Shown here in pieces: positions 45,028-53,836 of a stretch of 64,000 nucleotides of DNA. Position numbers and translations under genes: made by a program. The notes below the pieces were generated by a model. The model worked only from the letters and a program-made list of their open reading frames with translations, ran no database searches and was not told the DNA's origin. The stretch is from Methylococcaceae bacterium (GTDB lineage: Bacteria > Pseudomonadota > Gammaproteobacteria > Methylococcales > Methylomonadaceae). Position 1 is the first letter of the stretch, and every line of letters starts with the position of its first letter. The stretch is taken from contig JADKAL010000014.1 in the NCBI GenBank assembly GCA_016715325.1, positions 248,001-312,000 on the forward strand. The letters are read 5' to 3'.

Positions 45028-46929
45028 TTAAAATCTCAAGCTGCCTTGAAGCCAAAACATCCGTTCAACTTGTAAAGGATTGGGGCCAGTTCCGTCATAA
45101 AATTCAGTATGTTGAGAGTCATTCAGGTTATTCCCGATAAATGCCAGCTCCAGATTTTTGTTCGGCTTCCAGGCTAGACGTGCGTCCAGCGTGACATAGC
45201 CGGGTATGGCTTGTGTTGACAGAACACCCGTTGCAGCATCGGCGTAACGAAACCAAAGGTCCAGTTCTACCTCACGTGTAATATCGAAAGAGCTCCTGAA
45301 AGCCGCCAGAAATTGAGGATCCTTATTCGGAGAAATAGAAAATACATTCGGAATTTTTCGAAATGATCTAATGTGGGTATCCAAAACACTTGCACTTAAT
45401 TGAAAGCGTGTCCAGTCAACCGGACGCCATACTATTGCGGCTTCCAAGCCCAAAGTTGTGCTTTTATTTATATTTGTCAATCGTTCAGGATACCACGACA
45501 CAAACTCTAAGTTTCCAAACAGATTGTTTTTGTACTGGTTGTAATATGCCGCAACGTCAACGGAAAACCTGTCCGAATTCCAAAAACGGTACCCTAATTC
45601 ATAACTGATCACTTCGTCGGAAGTTAGTTTTGCATATTGATTAAATTTGAAAACATCTTTCTCTGAAGGAGGTTTGTCCGCAGTTAAATCGGTCACCGCC
45701 GGCAGCCTTACCGCCCTGGAAACACCTGCCCAAACTCTATGTTGATTGGCCGCTTTCCAGAGAATCCGGGCAGATGGCTCGATTTCAATGTCGTTATTGT
45801 TATGATTTTCAAATTTGCTGCCGATCGTAATTTCTATATCATCGTTCCAGCGCCATTTATCTTGAATGAAAACTCCGAATCGATTATTTTGAAATGTCTT
45901 TGGGAAGTATTCTTTTACAAGAATTGAGTTTGTCGTAGAGGGCTTTAACTGTACTAAACTTAGACGGTAATTGAATCCCCAAGTTAATTCGTGGGCTTCA
46001 TTCGGCGCAAACACGTGTTGAAAATCAAAATCCACGATTTCATTATTATATGAACCCGGATTATTAGCGCTTTCTTGTACTTGAAAGGTATCGTAAAACA
46101 ATTGCGCGGACATACGAGACGCTAAGGATTGGTTATAATTCCAGCGCGCCAAAATGTTCCCGCCATTTTTAATCACACGGTTCAATAAGAATACATTCTC
46201 TGGACCGTCAATTCCGGGAGCTTGGTTTTTAGCTAAATTTTCATTATAAACACCGTAGTAAATATCCCCTTGCGCCATTAAGGCGTGCTTGCCGTCGGTG
46301 TTAGTCCAATCCAGGCGAAAACCGCCCCGTCCCGATGTCCATTCTTCGCCAGCGTCGTTCCCCAAAATATTGGTAAAACTCTCGTCACGCAAGAATTTTC
46401 CGTACACTCGTGCATAGCCCTGATCGGCAATTTGCCAGCCTATTCGAAGTCCGGCGCCGTATTTATCGCCGCCAAAGAGCGTTATACTTCCCTCTTTTGT
46501 ATCGGCGGAATGCTTGGAAATGATGTTAATTACGCCGTTTACCGCGTTAGCGCCCCATACGCTGGCGCCAGGGCCGCGTATTACTTCAATTCGTTCGATA
46601 TCGTCTATAACCCGGTCTTGAATTTCCCAATAGACACCCTTATGTATTGGCGAATACAAAGATCGGCCATCCATTAATACCAGCATTTTATCTGCGAACA
46701 GGCCATTGAACCCTCGGGCGGAAATAGCCCACTTGCTGGGGCTGATTCTGGCGGTATGTAATCCAGGCACCATACGTAACGCCTCGGGTATTGTGGTAGC
46801 GCCGGAACGGCGAATATCGTCTTGCGTTATGACATATGCGGCGGCAGCCGTATCCGTCAATTGTTGTTCGTTCCGAGTAGCAGAGATGACTTTGCTGTCC
46901 ATCAGATCTTCGATGCTTAATTTGTCCAA
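45028..46929 (-). CDS. TonB-dependent receptor, damaged 5' end
   Basis: This 633-residue outer-membrane receptor has a plug domain (NEQQLTDTAAAAYVITQDDI, RGFNGLFADKMLVLMDGRSL, IEVIRGPGASVWGANAVNGV) and a beta-barrel ending FWLQGSLRF. The only in-frame start is TTG at 46929. Upstream in frame, VCFASYTVNGLANETDD looks like the end of a signal peptide but is preceded by a TAG at 46984-46986. Another frame from ATG 47015 gives MQDGFVVFYF, so a one-base indel probably split the signal peptide. Substrate unknown; linkage to YfiR and a kinase suggests signalling. Family typical length is about 660 with signal. Confidence 0.88.
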   Translation of the reverse strand: MDKLSIEDLMDSKVISATRNEQQLTDTAAAAYVITQDDIRRSGATTIPEALRMVPGLHTARISPSKWAISARGFNGLFADKMLVLMDGRSLYSPIHKGVYWEIQDRVIDDIERIEVIRGPGASVWGANAVNGVINIISKHSADTKEGSITLFGGDKYGAGLRIGWQIADQGYARVYGKFLRDESFTNILGNDAGEEWTSGRGGFRLDWTNTDGKHALMAQGDIYYGVYNENLAKNQAPGIDGPENVFLLNRVIKNGGNILARWNYNQSLASRMSAQLFYDTFQVQESANNPGSYNNEIVDFDFQHVFAPNEAHELTWGFNYRLSLVQLKPSTTNSILVKEYFPKTFQNNRFGVFIQDKWRWNDDIEITIGSKFENHNNNDIEIEPSARILWKAANQHRVWAGVSRAVRLPAVTDLTADKPPSEKDVFKFNQYAKLTSDEVISYELGYRFWNSDRFSVDVAAYYNQYKNNLFGNLEFVSWYPERLTNINKSTTLGLEAAIVWRPVDWTRFQLSASVLDTHIRSFRKIPNVFSISPNKDPQFLAAFRSSFDITREVELDLWFRYADAATGVLSTQAIPGYVTLDARLAWKPNKNLELAFIGNNLNDSQHTEFYDGTGPNPLQVERMFWLQGSLRF

Positions 46930-47015
46930 ATCGTCGGTTTCGTTTGCTAGGCCGTTTACCGTATAGCTAGCGAAGCAAACCGTCTAAAGTAAAACACGAC
47001 AAATCCATCTTGCAT

Positions 47016-47508
47016 TTTTCGAAAAAAAAACGAACACAAAAGGATTGGATTTAAGCATCTGGTTATTCGACAGATAATTTTATAAGTTGCAAACTATTTC
47101 GCCATATTACTTAAACGGAAAATCATACACAAATTCCAATTATCTCGTTAAACCGAGGGGTAGTTGTTCTTGTTCAAAAACCTCATCACGTTCTTGCTTA
47201 GTTTAGCAAATCCGAAATTTAAGGCCTTCATTTTACAGAATACGTTTTTTACTTCAAAGAATATAGGGCGTTTAACTTTTTGTATCTAAAGAATTTGTCG
47301 TAGAAATGTCGATGATTCACAGGTGTTCTCGGAGTGACAAAACAAGGTTTGTCACTCCGTTCTCTATCGAGTTACAGATTTAATCTACGGCTGCTATATT
47401 TTCAGCTAGAGAGTCCACGGAAGAAGTAACGAGCAATTAACGTTACTATCTTTGGCTAGAGCTCACTGTAAAAAAGTCCGGTATTCCCCCTAGGGTTTAG
47501 AGAAATTG
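47016..47508. other. 493-base gap with a hairpin repeat
   Basis: This AT-rich gap lies upstream of the TonB receptor (minus) and downstream of the exported protein at 47509 (minus). It contains the hairpin at 47332-47362 and no supported gene. Confidence 0.5.
47332..47362. repeat. GGAGTGACAAA/TTTGTCACTCC hairpin
   Basis: A perfect 11-base-pair stem encloses a short loop. The same stem core and flank recur at 1031-1118, indicating a dispersed element. No T-run follows. Confidence 0.6.
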
Positions 47509-47955
47509 TTATTGGTTTATTTGAGCGACTAACCTAAGAGGACCGATAACTGCCCCTGAACTATCGAGACACTGCGCTTCGGCCACATAATCGTCAGTAT
47601 TTATGGCGGATTTTCTCACAAGCAGCGAATAATTACCGGGCCCGTCTGAGGTGTTGGTTGCAAAGGCCGAACCGGTACTCGTACTCTCGCTGTCGGAAAC
47701 AGTCAATGACGGATTTCCATCTTCGCCAAAGGTTGCATAAACGATTGCATTCAGGTTTACGGTAGTATTTAAATCCATTATCCTGATACGGGATTGTATG
47801 GTTCCAGTAGGGCAAGTGAATGTCCACGTATCGGCAGAGACCAACGATGAACCCAATGACCCGGTTACTTGAGCGGCTTGACCTGTTGACGTTGCAACGA
47901 GTCCTACAATCAAGCTAAAAGCCGAAATAATTGTATTTACAGTTTTGAATTTCAT
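47509..47955 (-). CDS. Small exported protein C, distant relative of A and B
   Basis: This 148-residue protein has a signal peptide (IISAFSLIVGLVATSTGQAA). The mature part (ADTWTFTCPTGTIQSRIRIM, GPGNYSLLVRKSAINTDDYV, AEAQC, ending INQ) follows the pattern of proteins A and B at 36810 and 37410: a Cys near the start, a NYxLLV-type strand, a second Cys and a final IDQ/INQ. I start it at ATG 47955 with GGAGAG upstream; a longer frame adds ten residues. Function unknown. Confidence 0.7.
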   Translation of the reverse strand: MKFKTVNTIISAFSLIVGLVATSTGQAAQVTGSLGSSLVSADTWTFTCPTGTIQSRIRIMDLNTTVNLNAIVYATFGEDGNPSLTVSDSESTSTGSAFATNTSDGPGNYSLLVRKSAINTDDYVAEAQCLDSSGAVIGPLRLVAQINQ

Positions 47956-48413
47956 GATTTGACTCTCCTGCCGCCAGTATCTCAACGGCTGATAAATGGT
48001 AGATAAAGCGTAATGGGGATCGGCTTTTTTAAATGAATTTTCTTTTTTAAATCTTCAATCTCGACAAGTTGTTTTATTATAAACAAGCGCTTAGTCATAG
48101 TTGAATTCGTTATAAAAAAGTACGTTTCAATTAAAACGTATGACCATATTTCTAATTATTATCTTAGAAACATTACATTTCAAATCCACTTTATTCTACG
48201 GAAGTTGAAAAAACCGGCAGTAAATATGATAAAAAATGACGAATTATGAATTTATCTAAATAGTTATAAAAATGCGCAGGTTAAGCACTTAAAAGAATTA
48301 AATTGTAAACATAACGGCTCATTATCATGACAGCGCGGGCTAGCACTTATATTGTTGTCCGTAATAAGCATTTGAAGGATTTAATCAGAACTTTCCGAAA
48401 AAATTTATAAATT
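47956..48413. other. 458-base divergent gap
   Basis: This AT-rich region separates the exported protein (minus) and the YjbQ-family gene (plus). I see no terminator, repeat or gene. Confidence 0.4.
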
Positions 48414-48839
48414 ATGTGGATTCAAGAAGAAATTATTTTACCTGCCAAAACTCGCGGATTTCATCTGATAACCCATGAAATACTCAGCGGGTTGCCGCAC
48501 ATCCGCACCATAGAATACGGTTTGCTGCATTTGTTTATCAAACATACATCGGCATCGCTCACCATCAATGAAAATGCCGATCCTACCGTCCGACAGGATT
48601 TGGAAAGTCATTTCAATCACTTCGTTCCTGAACGAGCGCCATATTACAGGCATGATTATGAAGGTGACGACGATATGCCGGCGCATATCAAAAACTCGCT
48701 ACTTGGTTCCAGCGTTAGTGTGCCGATTACGCGAGGGGTGCTAAATTTGGGTACTTGGCAAGGCATTTATCTTTGCGAGCATCGTAACCAAGGCGGAAAA
48801 AGGCGTGTTGTAGCCACAATTCAAGGTCAGCTGTTTTAA
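48414..48839 (+). CDS. YjbQ family (UPF0047) protein
   Basis: This 141-residue protein has the YjbQ signatures [53 protein letters not shown] and [13 protein letters not shown]. YjbQ proteins have thiamin-phosphate synthase activity at a low level, which gave the name secondary thiamine-phosphate synthase; the physiological role is open. Length and start are normal. The stop is 17 bases from a convergent gene. Confidence 0.93.
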   Translation: MWIQEEIILPAKTRGFHLITHEILSGLPHIRTIEYGLLHLFIKHTSASLTINENADPTVRQDLESHFNHFVPERAPYYRHDYEGDDDMPAHIKNSLLGSSVSVPITRGVLNLGTWQGIYLCEHRNQGGKRRVVATIQGQLF

Positions 48840-48856
48840 TCGCGTATTGTAAAAAT

Positions 48857-49270
48857 TCAGCTTACGCCGTTCTTCAAAAAATCGCCGGATTCAATCCTTT
48901 CAAGCTTATCGGTCGGCCAATTGTAGATATAAATCCAGGCGGTAATAGCGTCACCGTTGCTAAAGCGAACAGAATGAATTTTACGTATGTATTCCGTGGG
49001 TTCGGTAAAACTTGGTCCGCATTCTTCATAGCGGTCGAGTTGCGATAGAACAAGTTCGGGATGTCTAAGCCGATAAACTTCGCCTTGGACAGCGTCGTTA
49101 GTTTCGTTCGAGGGGATAACTCCCGGATAATAATCGATTTTAAAGAGTCTGCCTTGGAAAGTTGCTAGTCCCTTAAAGTCGGCGGAATGTTCAAGTATTC
49201 GACATATATCGTTATTGCACTGTCGCAGTAATGTGCCGTAAACGAATAGATAGTCCGGTTTTAGTGGCAT
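48857..49270 (-). CDS. Gamma-glutamylcyclotransferase family protein
   Basis: This 137-residue AIG2-like protein begins YLFVYGTLLRQ, the substrate-binding YGTL motif. It has ATFQGRLFKIDYYPGVIPS (19), VQGEVYRL, LDRYEECGPSFTEPTEYIR-type Glu catalytic region and AWIYIYNWP. The family cleaves gamma-glutamyl amines or peptides with cyclisation to 5-oxoproline; the substrate here is unknown. Confidence 0.9.
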   Translation of the reverse strand: MPLKPDYLFVYGTLLRQCNNDICRILEHSADFKGLATFQGRLFKIDYYPGVIPSNETNDAVQGEVYRLRHPELVLSQLDRYEECGPSFTEPTEYIRKIHSVRFSNGDAITAWIYIYNWPTDKLERIESGDFLKNGVS

Positions 49271-49877
49271 TTAATTTTATGGATAGTCGGAACCCGCCAG
49301 TTTTTAATTTGGGGCCGTTCAAAAGACATTGAGGTAATCATGAAGTTTTTGCCATAAACAATTTCTTCGGCACGTAAAATACCGAGGGACATAGGGCAAT
49401 TTTTACTCTCTGTAAAATACAATTCTCATTGACTTTATGACGAAGAGTAACTAATTGAGCTCTTGAGAAAAGTTCACAAGACAAAATGCCAATACAGATC
49501 CATTAAGCTAAAATTTCTCGATTCTCATACTTATTTAATTACGGCCTGACCAACGTGTCAATCAACCAACGGCAAATTATAACTAACACCAATGCAACCA
49601 TGACGCTTTCTAGCGACACCTGTAATGTCGTACTAGCGCCCAACAAATATTGCGCATTTGTAGCAGCTAGCGCGGGCAATTTGGCTTACACTTGTCGCGT
49701 TGTTGGCACGGGGGCGGATCCTAAACTAACTGGGGTTGCCGAGATAGTGAGGGGACATCTTCCACGGTTTTGAATAGCCTGCCATTACAGAAATAAGAGT
49801 ACGGCGATTATCAATTAAGGGGTGAAACGTAACTTATTCGAACTGTGCGTTTCATCCTTTCGAAACTTTAAAATGAT
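49271..49877. other. 607-base gap with a possible gene fragment
   Basis: An open plus-strand stretch ending at 49773 encodes NATMTLSSDTCNVVLAPN, then YCAFVAASAGNLAYTC. It has a compositional likeness to the small exported proteins of this region but lacks a signal peptide, a convincing start (GTG 49555 only) and a ribosome site. It may be a remnant. A GTGAAACG...CGTTTCATCC hairpin lies near 49820-49858. Nothing else supported. Confidence 0.35.
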
Positions 49878-50069
49878 TTATTCATCATCTCGTTTGGTAT
49901 CGATAGAAATTTCACCGGCATCGTTTTCGGTGATGATGAATAAAATAGGGGAACAACAGACCGAACAGTCTTCGTAATAACTTTGCGGTCCTGATAATTC
50001 ATCGACAAGTACGTCGATTAGCTCGCCGCAAAAGGGACAAAAGAAAGCGTGCTCCTGTTGAAATAACAT
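49878..50069 (-). CDS. CPXCG-motif cysteine-rich protein
   Basis: This 63-residue protein has two Cys pairs, CPFCGE and CSVCCSPI, typical of a small zinc ribbon, followed by an acidic tail. Proteins of this kind are widespread in gammaproteobacteria and uncharacterised. It starts one base after the SDR gene stop, so the two are co-transcribed and probably co-translated. Confidence 0.88.
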   Translation of the reverse strand: MLFQQEHAFFCPFCGELIDVLVDELSGPQSYYEDCSVCCSPILFIITENDAGEISIDTKRDDE

Positions 50070-50900
50070 TCAAACCCGTTTTACAAGATTGTCTAACCAA
50101 GCCGCAGGTAAAATTCTTTTTAAAAAAGCGAATAAATAGGTTGGAAAAGTGACGTAATAGTGAATCTTCGGACGGACGGATTCAACGGCATGGATGACCT
50201 TTTTAACAACCGCTGAGGCAGGAAGTGTGAAAGGCACGGCAGCCCCTTCTTTTTGCAAGCGTTCTTCCATCGTTTGATAAGTTAAACGATGAAAACTGTT
50301 CTCACAATCAATATTCTTTTTGTATAAAGCGAAGGAATTTTGTCTAAAATGAGTGAGAATCGGTCCGGGTTCTATTAAAGAAACAGCGATATTACTGCCG
50401 TCTAGTTCAAGCCGTAACGTATCCGCCAAGCCTTCCAGTGCGTATTTACTGGCGTTGTAGGCGCCGCGATATCGCATAGCAACCAAGCCTAAAATCGAAC
50501 TGTTATAGATAATTCGCCCATGCCCTTGTTTACGCATGAAGGGTATTACTAAATTGGTCAGTTCATGCGTACCGAAAAGATTGGTTTCAAACTGGAACCT
50601 TAGGACATCGCGGGTTAAATCTTCGACTGCGCCCGGTTGACCGAATGCGCCGTTATTAAACAGCACATCTATTGTACCTTGCGCCAATTCCAACGCTTCA
50701 TTAAAACCTCGATTTATGCTCGAACTGTCTGCTAAGTCAAGTTGAACAGCGGTTAAACCTTCTTGTTTTAACCGGATGACATCATCCTGATTTCTAGCGC
50801 TGGCGATAACATTATGTCCGCGTTCTTTAAGTGTTATCGCGGTTTCATAACCGATACCGGTTGAGCAACCGGTAATCAGTATGGTTTTAGGGGTAATCAT
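50070..50900 (-). CDS. Short-chain dehydrogenase/reductase
   Basis: This 276-residue SDR has the cofactor loop TGCSTGIGYETA, the NNGA motif (LFNNGAFGQPG), catalytic Ser (SSILG) and YxxxK (YRGAYNASKYALEG). Its text (AVSLIEPGPILTHFR) is like the classical SDRs of the retinol-dehydrogenase type. The substrate cannot be given. The DUF4124 gene is six bases upstream and the CPXCG gene one base downstream. Confidence 0.9.
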   Translation of the reverse strand: MITPKTILITGCSTGIGYETAITLKERGHNVIASARNQDDVIRLKQEGLTAVQLDLADSSSINRGFNEALELAQGTIDVLFNNGAFGQPGAVEDLTRDVLRFQFETNLFGTHELTNLVIPFMRKQGHGRIIYNSSILGLVAMRYRGAYNASKYALEGLADTLRLELDGSNIAVSLIEPGPILTHFRQNSFALYKKNIDCENSFHRLTYQTMEERLQKEGAAVPFTLPASAVVKKVIHAVESVRPKIHYYVTFPTYLFAFLKRILPAAWLDNLVKRV

Positions 50901-50906
50901 TTGAGA

Positions 50907-51494
50907 TTAGTTAGCCAATTCCTTTTCGGTAAAATAGAATTTTTTAGCTGAACTGCAATCGACCAAAATCATTAAATTATCTTTCGAACTTTTCTCGCTG
51001 AGTTCCACCGATTCGACACGACCGCATTCGCCTGTAGAAAGTGATTTTTCTGCCGCTTGTCTACGCAAACGCTCTATGTCTGGTAGTCTGCTTTGGAAAC
51101 TCTTAACCAAAGGCGGTAGATCCTCGTACTTATACGGCGGTATAGCAAAAGCGGAAAATTTACTTGGATTGCTTTTAACCAGAAACTGATTCTTTGCGCT
51201 TTCATCCAATACGCTTTGTTTGAATTGGGCTACTTTTTGAGATTGCTGTTCTTCTTCCAGCTTTTTTTGAGCTTCTTTTGCTTCTTGTTCTTGTTGAGTT
51301 AAAACCTCTTCTTTTTCCTTTGCGATTAAATCGGTAGAACTTCCGGTTTTTACATTTAACTCGACCTTGCTCTGCCCTTCCCCGCAAGGAATAGCGCGAT
51401 AGATTTTATTGCCTTTCGCATCCGTGCATTTATAAACGCCCGCTGATAATGGTATGGAAAAAAGCAATCCCAAGATTAACAGTGTAGATTTCAT
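50907..51494 (-). CDS. DUF4124 exported protein
   Basis: This 195-residue protein has a signal peptide (LLILGLLFSIPLSAG) and the DUF4124 domain YKCTDAKGNKIYRAIPCGEG with a Cys pair. Next is a Glu/Gln/Lys-rich coiled coil (about residues 60-95). The C-terminal part includes a second Cys pair (GECGR, VDCSS). DUF4124 proteins are envelope proteins of unknown function. It leads the minus-strand group with the SDR and CPXCG genes. Confidence 0.85.
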   Translation of the reverse strand: MKSTLLILGLLFSIPLSAGVYKCTDAKGNKIYRAIPCGEGQSKVELNVKTGSSTDLIAKEKEEVLTQQEQEAKEAQKKLEEEQQSQKVAQFKQSVLDESAKNQFLVKSNPSKFSAFAIPPYKYEDLPPLVKSFQSRLPDIERLRRQAAEKSLSTGECGRVESVELSEKSSKDNLMILVDCSSAKKFYFTEKELAN

Positions 51495-51549
51495 TGTTTT
51501 CCTCGTTGCTTAACAAATGTGTCCAAAAAATTACAGTATAGAGGAAATA

Positions 51550-52890
51550 TCAGCCTTGGTCATAACGGAATAGTTTGTTTTTGCGAAAATACGAACAAAC
51601 AAAAATAAACACCACAGTCGACATTGCCATTAAGATTGTAAAGAACCAGAAATAACTCGCGCCATCGAGATTACTGGTGCCGTCATCGTTTTGAATGATA
51701 AAGTTGATAGCGCTGGTAAGCAAATTACCGAAAGCGACCGATAAAAAATAATACGCCATAATGAATGATTTCATTGATTTCGGCGCCTGACGATAAGAAA
51801 ACTCTAAGCAAGTAATTGAAACCATCACTTCTGCTGAAGTAAGAATCACGTACGCTATAATTTGCCAAAGAATGTTGGGTGCAAGTCCTTGATCGATTTC
51901 CATTTGTATAAGACTTGGAATAGCAAAAGCGATAATTGTCAGAAAAAATCCGATGGTAATTTTCCTGAGTTCCTTAAGATCGAAAAATTTATTAATAAAA
52001 GGATAAAGATAATAAGTAAATAAAGGCGTCAGAATCATGATGAGTAATGGATTAGCGGCCTGGATTTGTGAAGGTAGCAGCTCAACCCCGAGAACGACGC
52101 GATCCATCTTTTGAGCTTGTAGCACCCAAGACGACCCGATTTGCTCAAATAGCGCCCAAAAAATGGCAACAAAAATGTATATGGAAGCTAATTTACCCAA
52201 GATTTTAAGGCCGGACCGGCTAAAAGTTTCGTTAATAAAATCAATTCCTGAAGGTTTGATATGGATAAAATGAAATCGTCCGGACCAAAAGATGATTGTC
52301 GCGACCAGCATTAAAATACCCGGAATGCCGAAAGCGAAAGAAGGTCCGAAATGTTTCAACAACCAAGGAATAATCAGCATCGCAGCAAAAGCGCCGGCAT
52401 TTATTGAAAAATAAAACCAACTGAATACGTTGCTAAGCAAATGGCGATTGCGAGGTCCGAATTGATCGCCAACATGCGCCGATACGCAAGGTTTGATGCC
52501 GCCGGCGCCGCAAGCAATCAAGCTTTGTCCTATGAGTAAGCCGAGAATTGTGCTGTCGAGCGCTAAAGCGAAATGACCTAGGCAGTAGACTATCGATAAT
52601 AAAATGATCGTATTGTATTTACCTAAAAATCCGTCGGATACCAAGGCCCCGAAAATCGGCATAAAATAGACGGATGAAACGAATAAATGGAAATACCCCT
52701 GAGCCTCCTGCTCGGACATCACAGAAAGCGAACCGTCACTGCCGGTTAAATATTGCGTCATGAAAACCACAAGGATGGCGCGCATTCCGTAATAGCTAAA
52801 ACGCTCAGCGGCTTCATTAACAATAATGTAAGGTATTCCCGTAGGTAAAGTCTCTAATTTTGGTTCCGCTTGATGTTTATAGGCTCTCAT
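51550..52890 (-). CDS. POT/PTR2-family oligopeptide:H+ symporter
   Basis: This 446-residue membrane protein has about 12 helices and POT signatures: ERFSYYGMRAILVVFMTQYL near residues 30-50 (with ExxERFxYY-like AAERFSYYG), GAFVSDGFLGKYNTI-type loop and FSWFYFSINAGAF. POT proteins import di- and tripeptides with protons; some carry nitrate or other ligands. The length is slightly below the usual 460-500. It is a lone gene, divergent from pyrE. Confidence 0.9.
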   Translation of the reverse strand: MRAYKHQAEPKLETLPTGIPYIIVNEAAERFSYYGMRAILVVFMTQYLTGSDGSLSVMSEQEAQGYFHLFVSSVYFMPIFGALVSDGFLGKYNTIILLSIVYCLGHFALALDSTILGLLIGQSLIACGAGGIKPCVSAHVGDQFGPRNRHLLSNVFSWFYFSINAGAFAAMLIIPWLLKHFGPSFAFGIPGILMLVATIIFWSGRFHFIHIKPSGIDFINETFSRSGLKILGKLASIYIFVAIFWALFEQIGSSWVLQAQKMDRVVLGVELLPSQIQAANPLLIMILTPLFTYYLYPFINKFFDLKELRKITIGFFLTIIAFAIPSLIQMEIDQGLAPNILWQIIAYVILTSAEVMVSITCLEFSYRQAPKSMKSFIMAYYFLSVAFGNLLTSAINFIIQNDDGTSNLDGASYFWFFTILMAMSTVVFIFVCSYFRKNKLFRYDQG

Positions 52891-53045
52891 AAATCATACT
52901 TTGATGCAGTATTAGTAGTTTGTTTACGGAAAGGGATTGATCTAAATAAATAGCAATTGAAATTCTCAAGTAAGATGCGAGTGTTAAGCTATCGGATTAA
53001 ATTAAGCTATAATCGAAAAATACACTCTATCAGACAAATACGGAA

Positions 53046-53705
53046 ATGTTGGATTATCAGAAAGAATTTATTACTTATGCATTGGAATGCGATGTTCTCA
53101 AATTCGGTAGCTTTAAACTTAAGTCGGGACGTGAAAGCCCCTATTTTTTTAACACCGGCTTGTTCAATACCGGCGCGAAATTGGGTAAGTTAGGCGAGTT
53201 TTACGCTCGAGCTTTAATTAAGTCCCAATTGGATCCTGACATGCTTTACGGACCTGCCTATAAAGGCATTCCATTGGTGTGTTCGACAACCATTGCTTAT
53301 GCCGGACTAACCGGTAAAGATATGCCTTTCTCGTTTAATAGAAAAGAAGCTAAAGATCACGGCGAAGGCGGTGAATTGGTCGGTTCCGCTCTGAAGGGCA
53401 AAGTCCTTATTGTCGACGATGTCATCACCGCTGGAACTTCGGTAAAGGAATCCGTGGACATGATTTTAAAAGCGAAAGCGGTGCCGAGCGGGGTTTTAAT
53501 AGCACTGGATAGGCAAGAGAAAGCGCCGAGTGCGCTGACAGAGGGAAAAGGATATTCGGCTATTCAGGAGGTGATGGAATGTTTTAAAATTCCTGTCGTT
53601 TCGATAATTACATTAGAGGATATTATTCATTACATTGAAGCGCATTCCCCTGAAAAACTGGATGCAATAATCCAATATCGGAGGCTTTATGGTATTTCAT
53701 GTTAA
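53046..53705 (+). CDS. pyrE: Orotate phosphoribosyltransferase
   Basis: This 219-residue enzyme makes orotidine 5'-phosphate from orotate and PRPP in pyrimidine synthesis. Motifs are FKLKSGRESPYFFNTGLFNT, YGPAYKGIPL, FNRKEAKDHGEGG and the PRPP loop VLIVDDVITAGTSVKES. The ATG at 53046 gives the family start. It is the only pyr gene in the window. Confidence 0.95.
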   Translation: MLDYQKEFITYALECDVLKFGSFKLKSGRESPYFFNTGLFNTGAKLGKLGEFYARALIKSQLDPDMLYGPAYKGIPLVCSTTIAYAGLTGKDMPFSFNRKEAKDHGEGGELVGSALKGKVLIVDDVITAGTSVKESVDMILKAKAVPSGVLIALDRQEKAPSALTEGKGYSAIQEVMECFKIPVVSIITLEDIIHYIEAHSPEKLDAIIQYRRLYGISC

Positions 53706-53836
53706 CAAGATCACAAAAAATTAGAATACTAAAGCTAACAGTTCCTTAGTTATAGTCTACAATTAGCGGGAAATATATCGTCTGATATTTTGATGATGAT
53801 TACTAACAAAACCATGTCGATGACCAAAGGCTTGCC

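Noticed and set aside
49555..49773. A complete small plus-strand gene
   Set aside because: No ATG, no ribosome site, no signal peptide and no family; kept only as a possible fragment within the gap entry.
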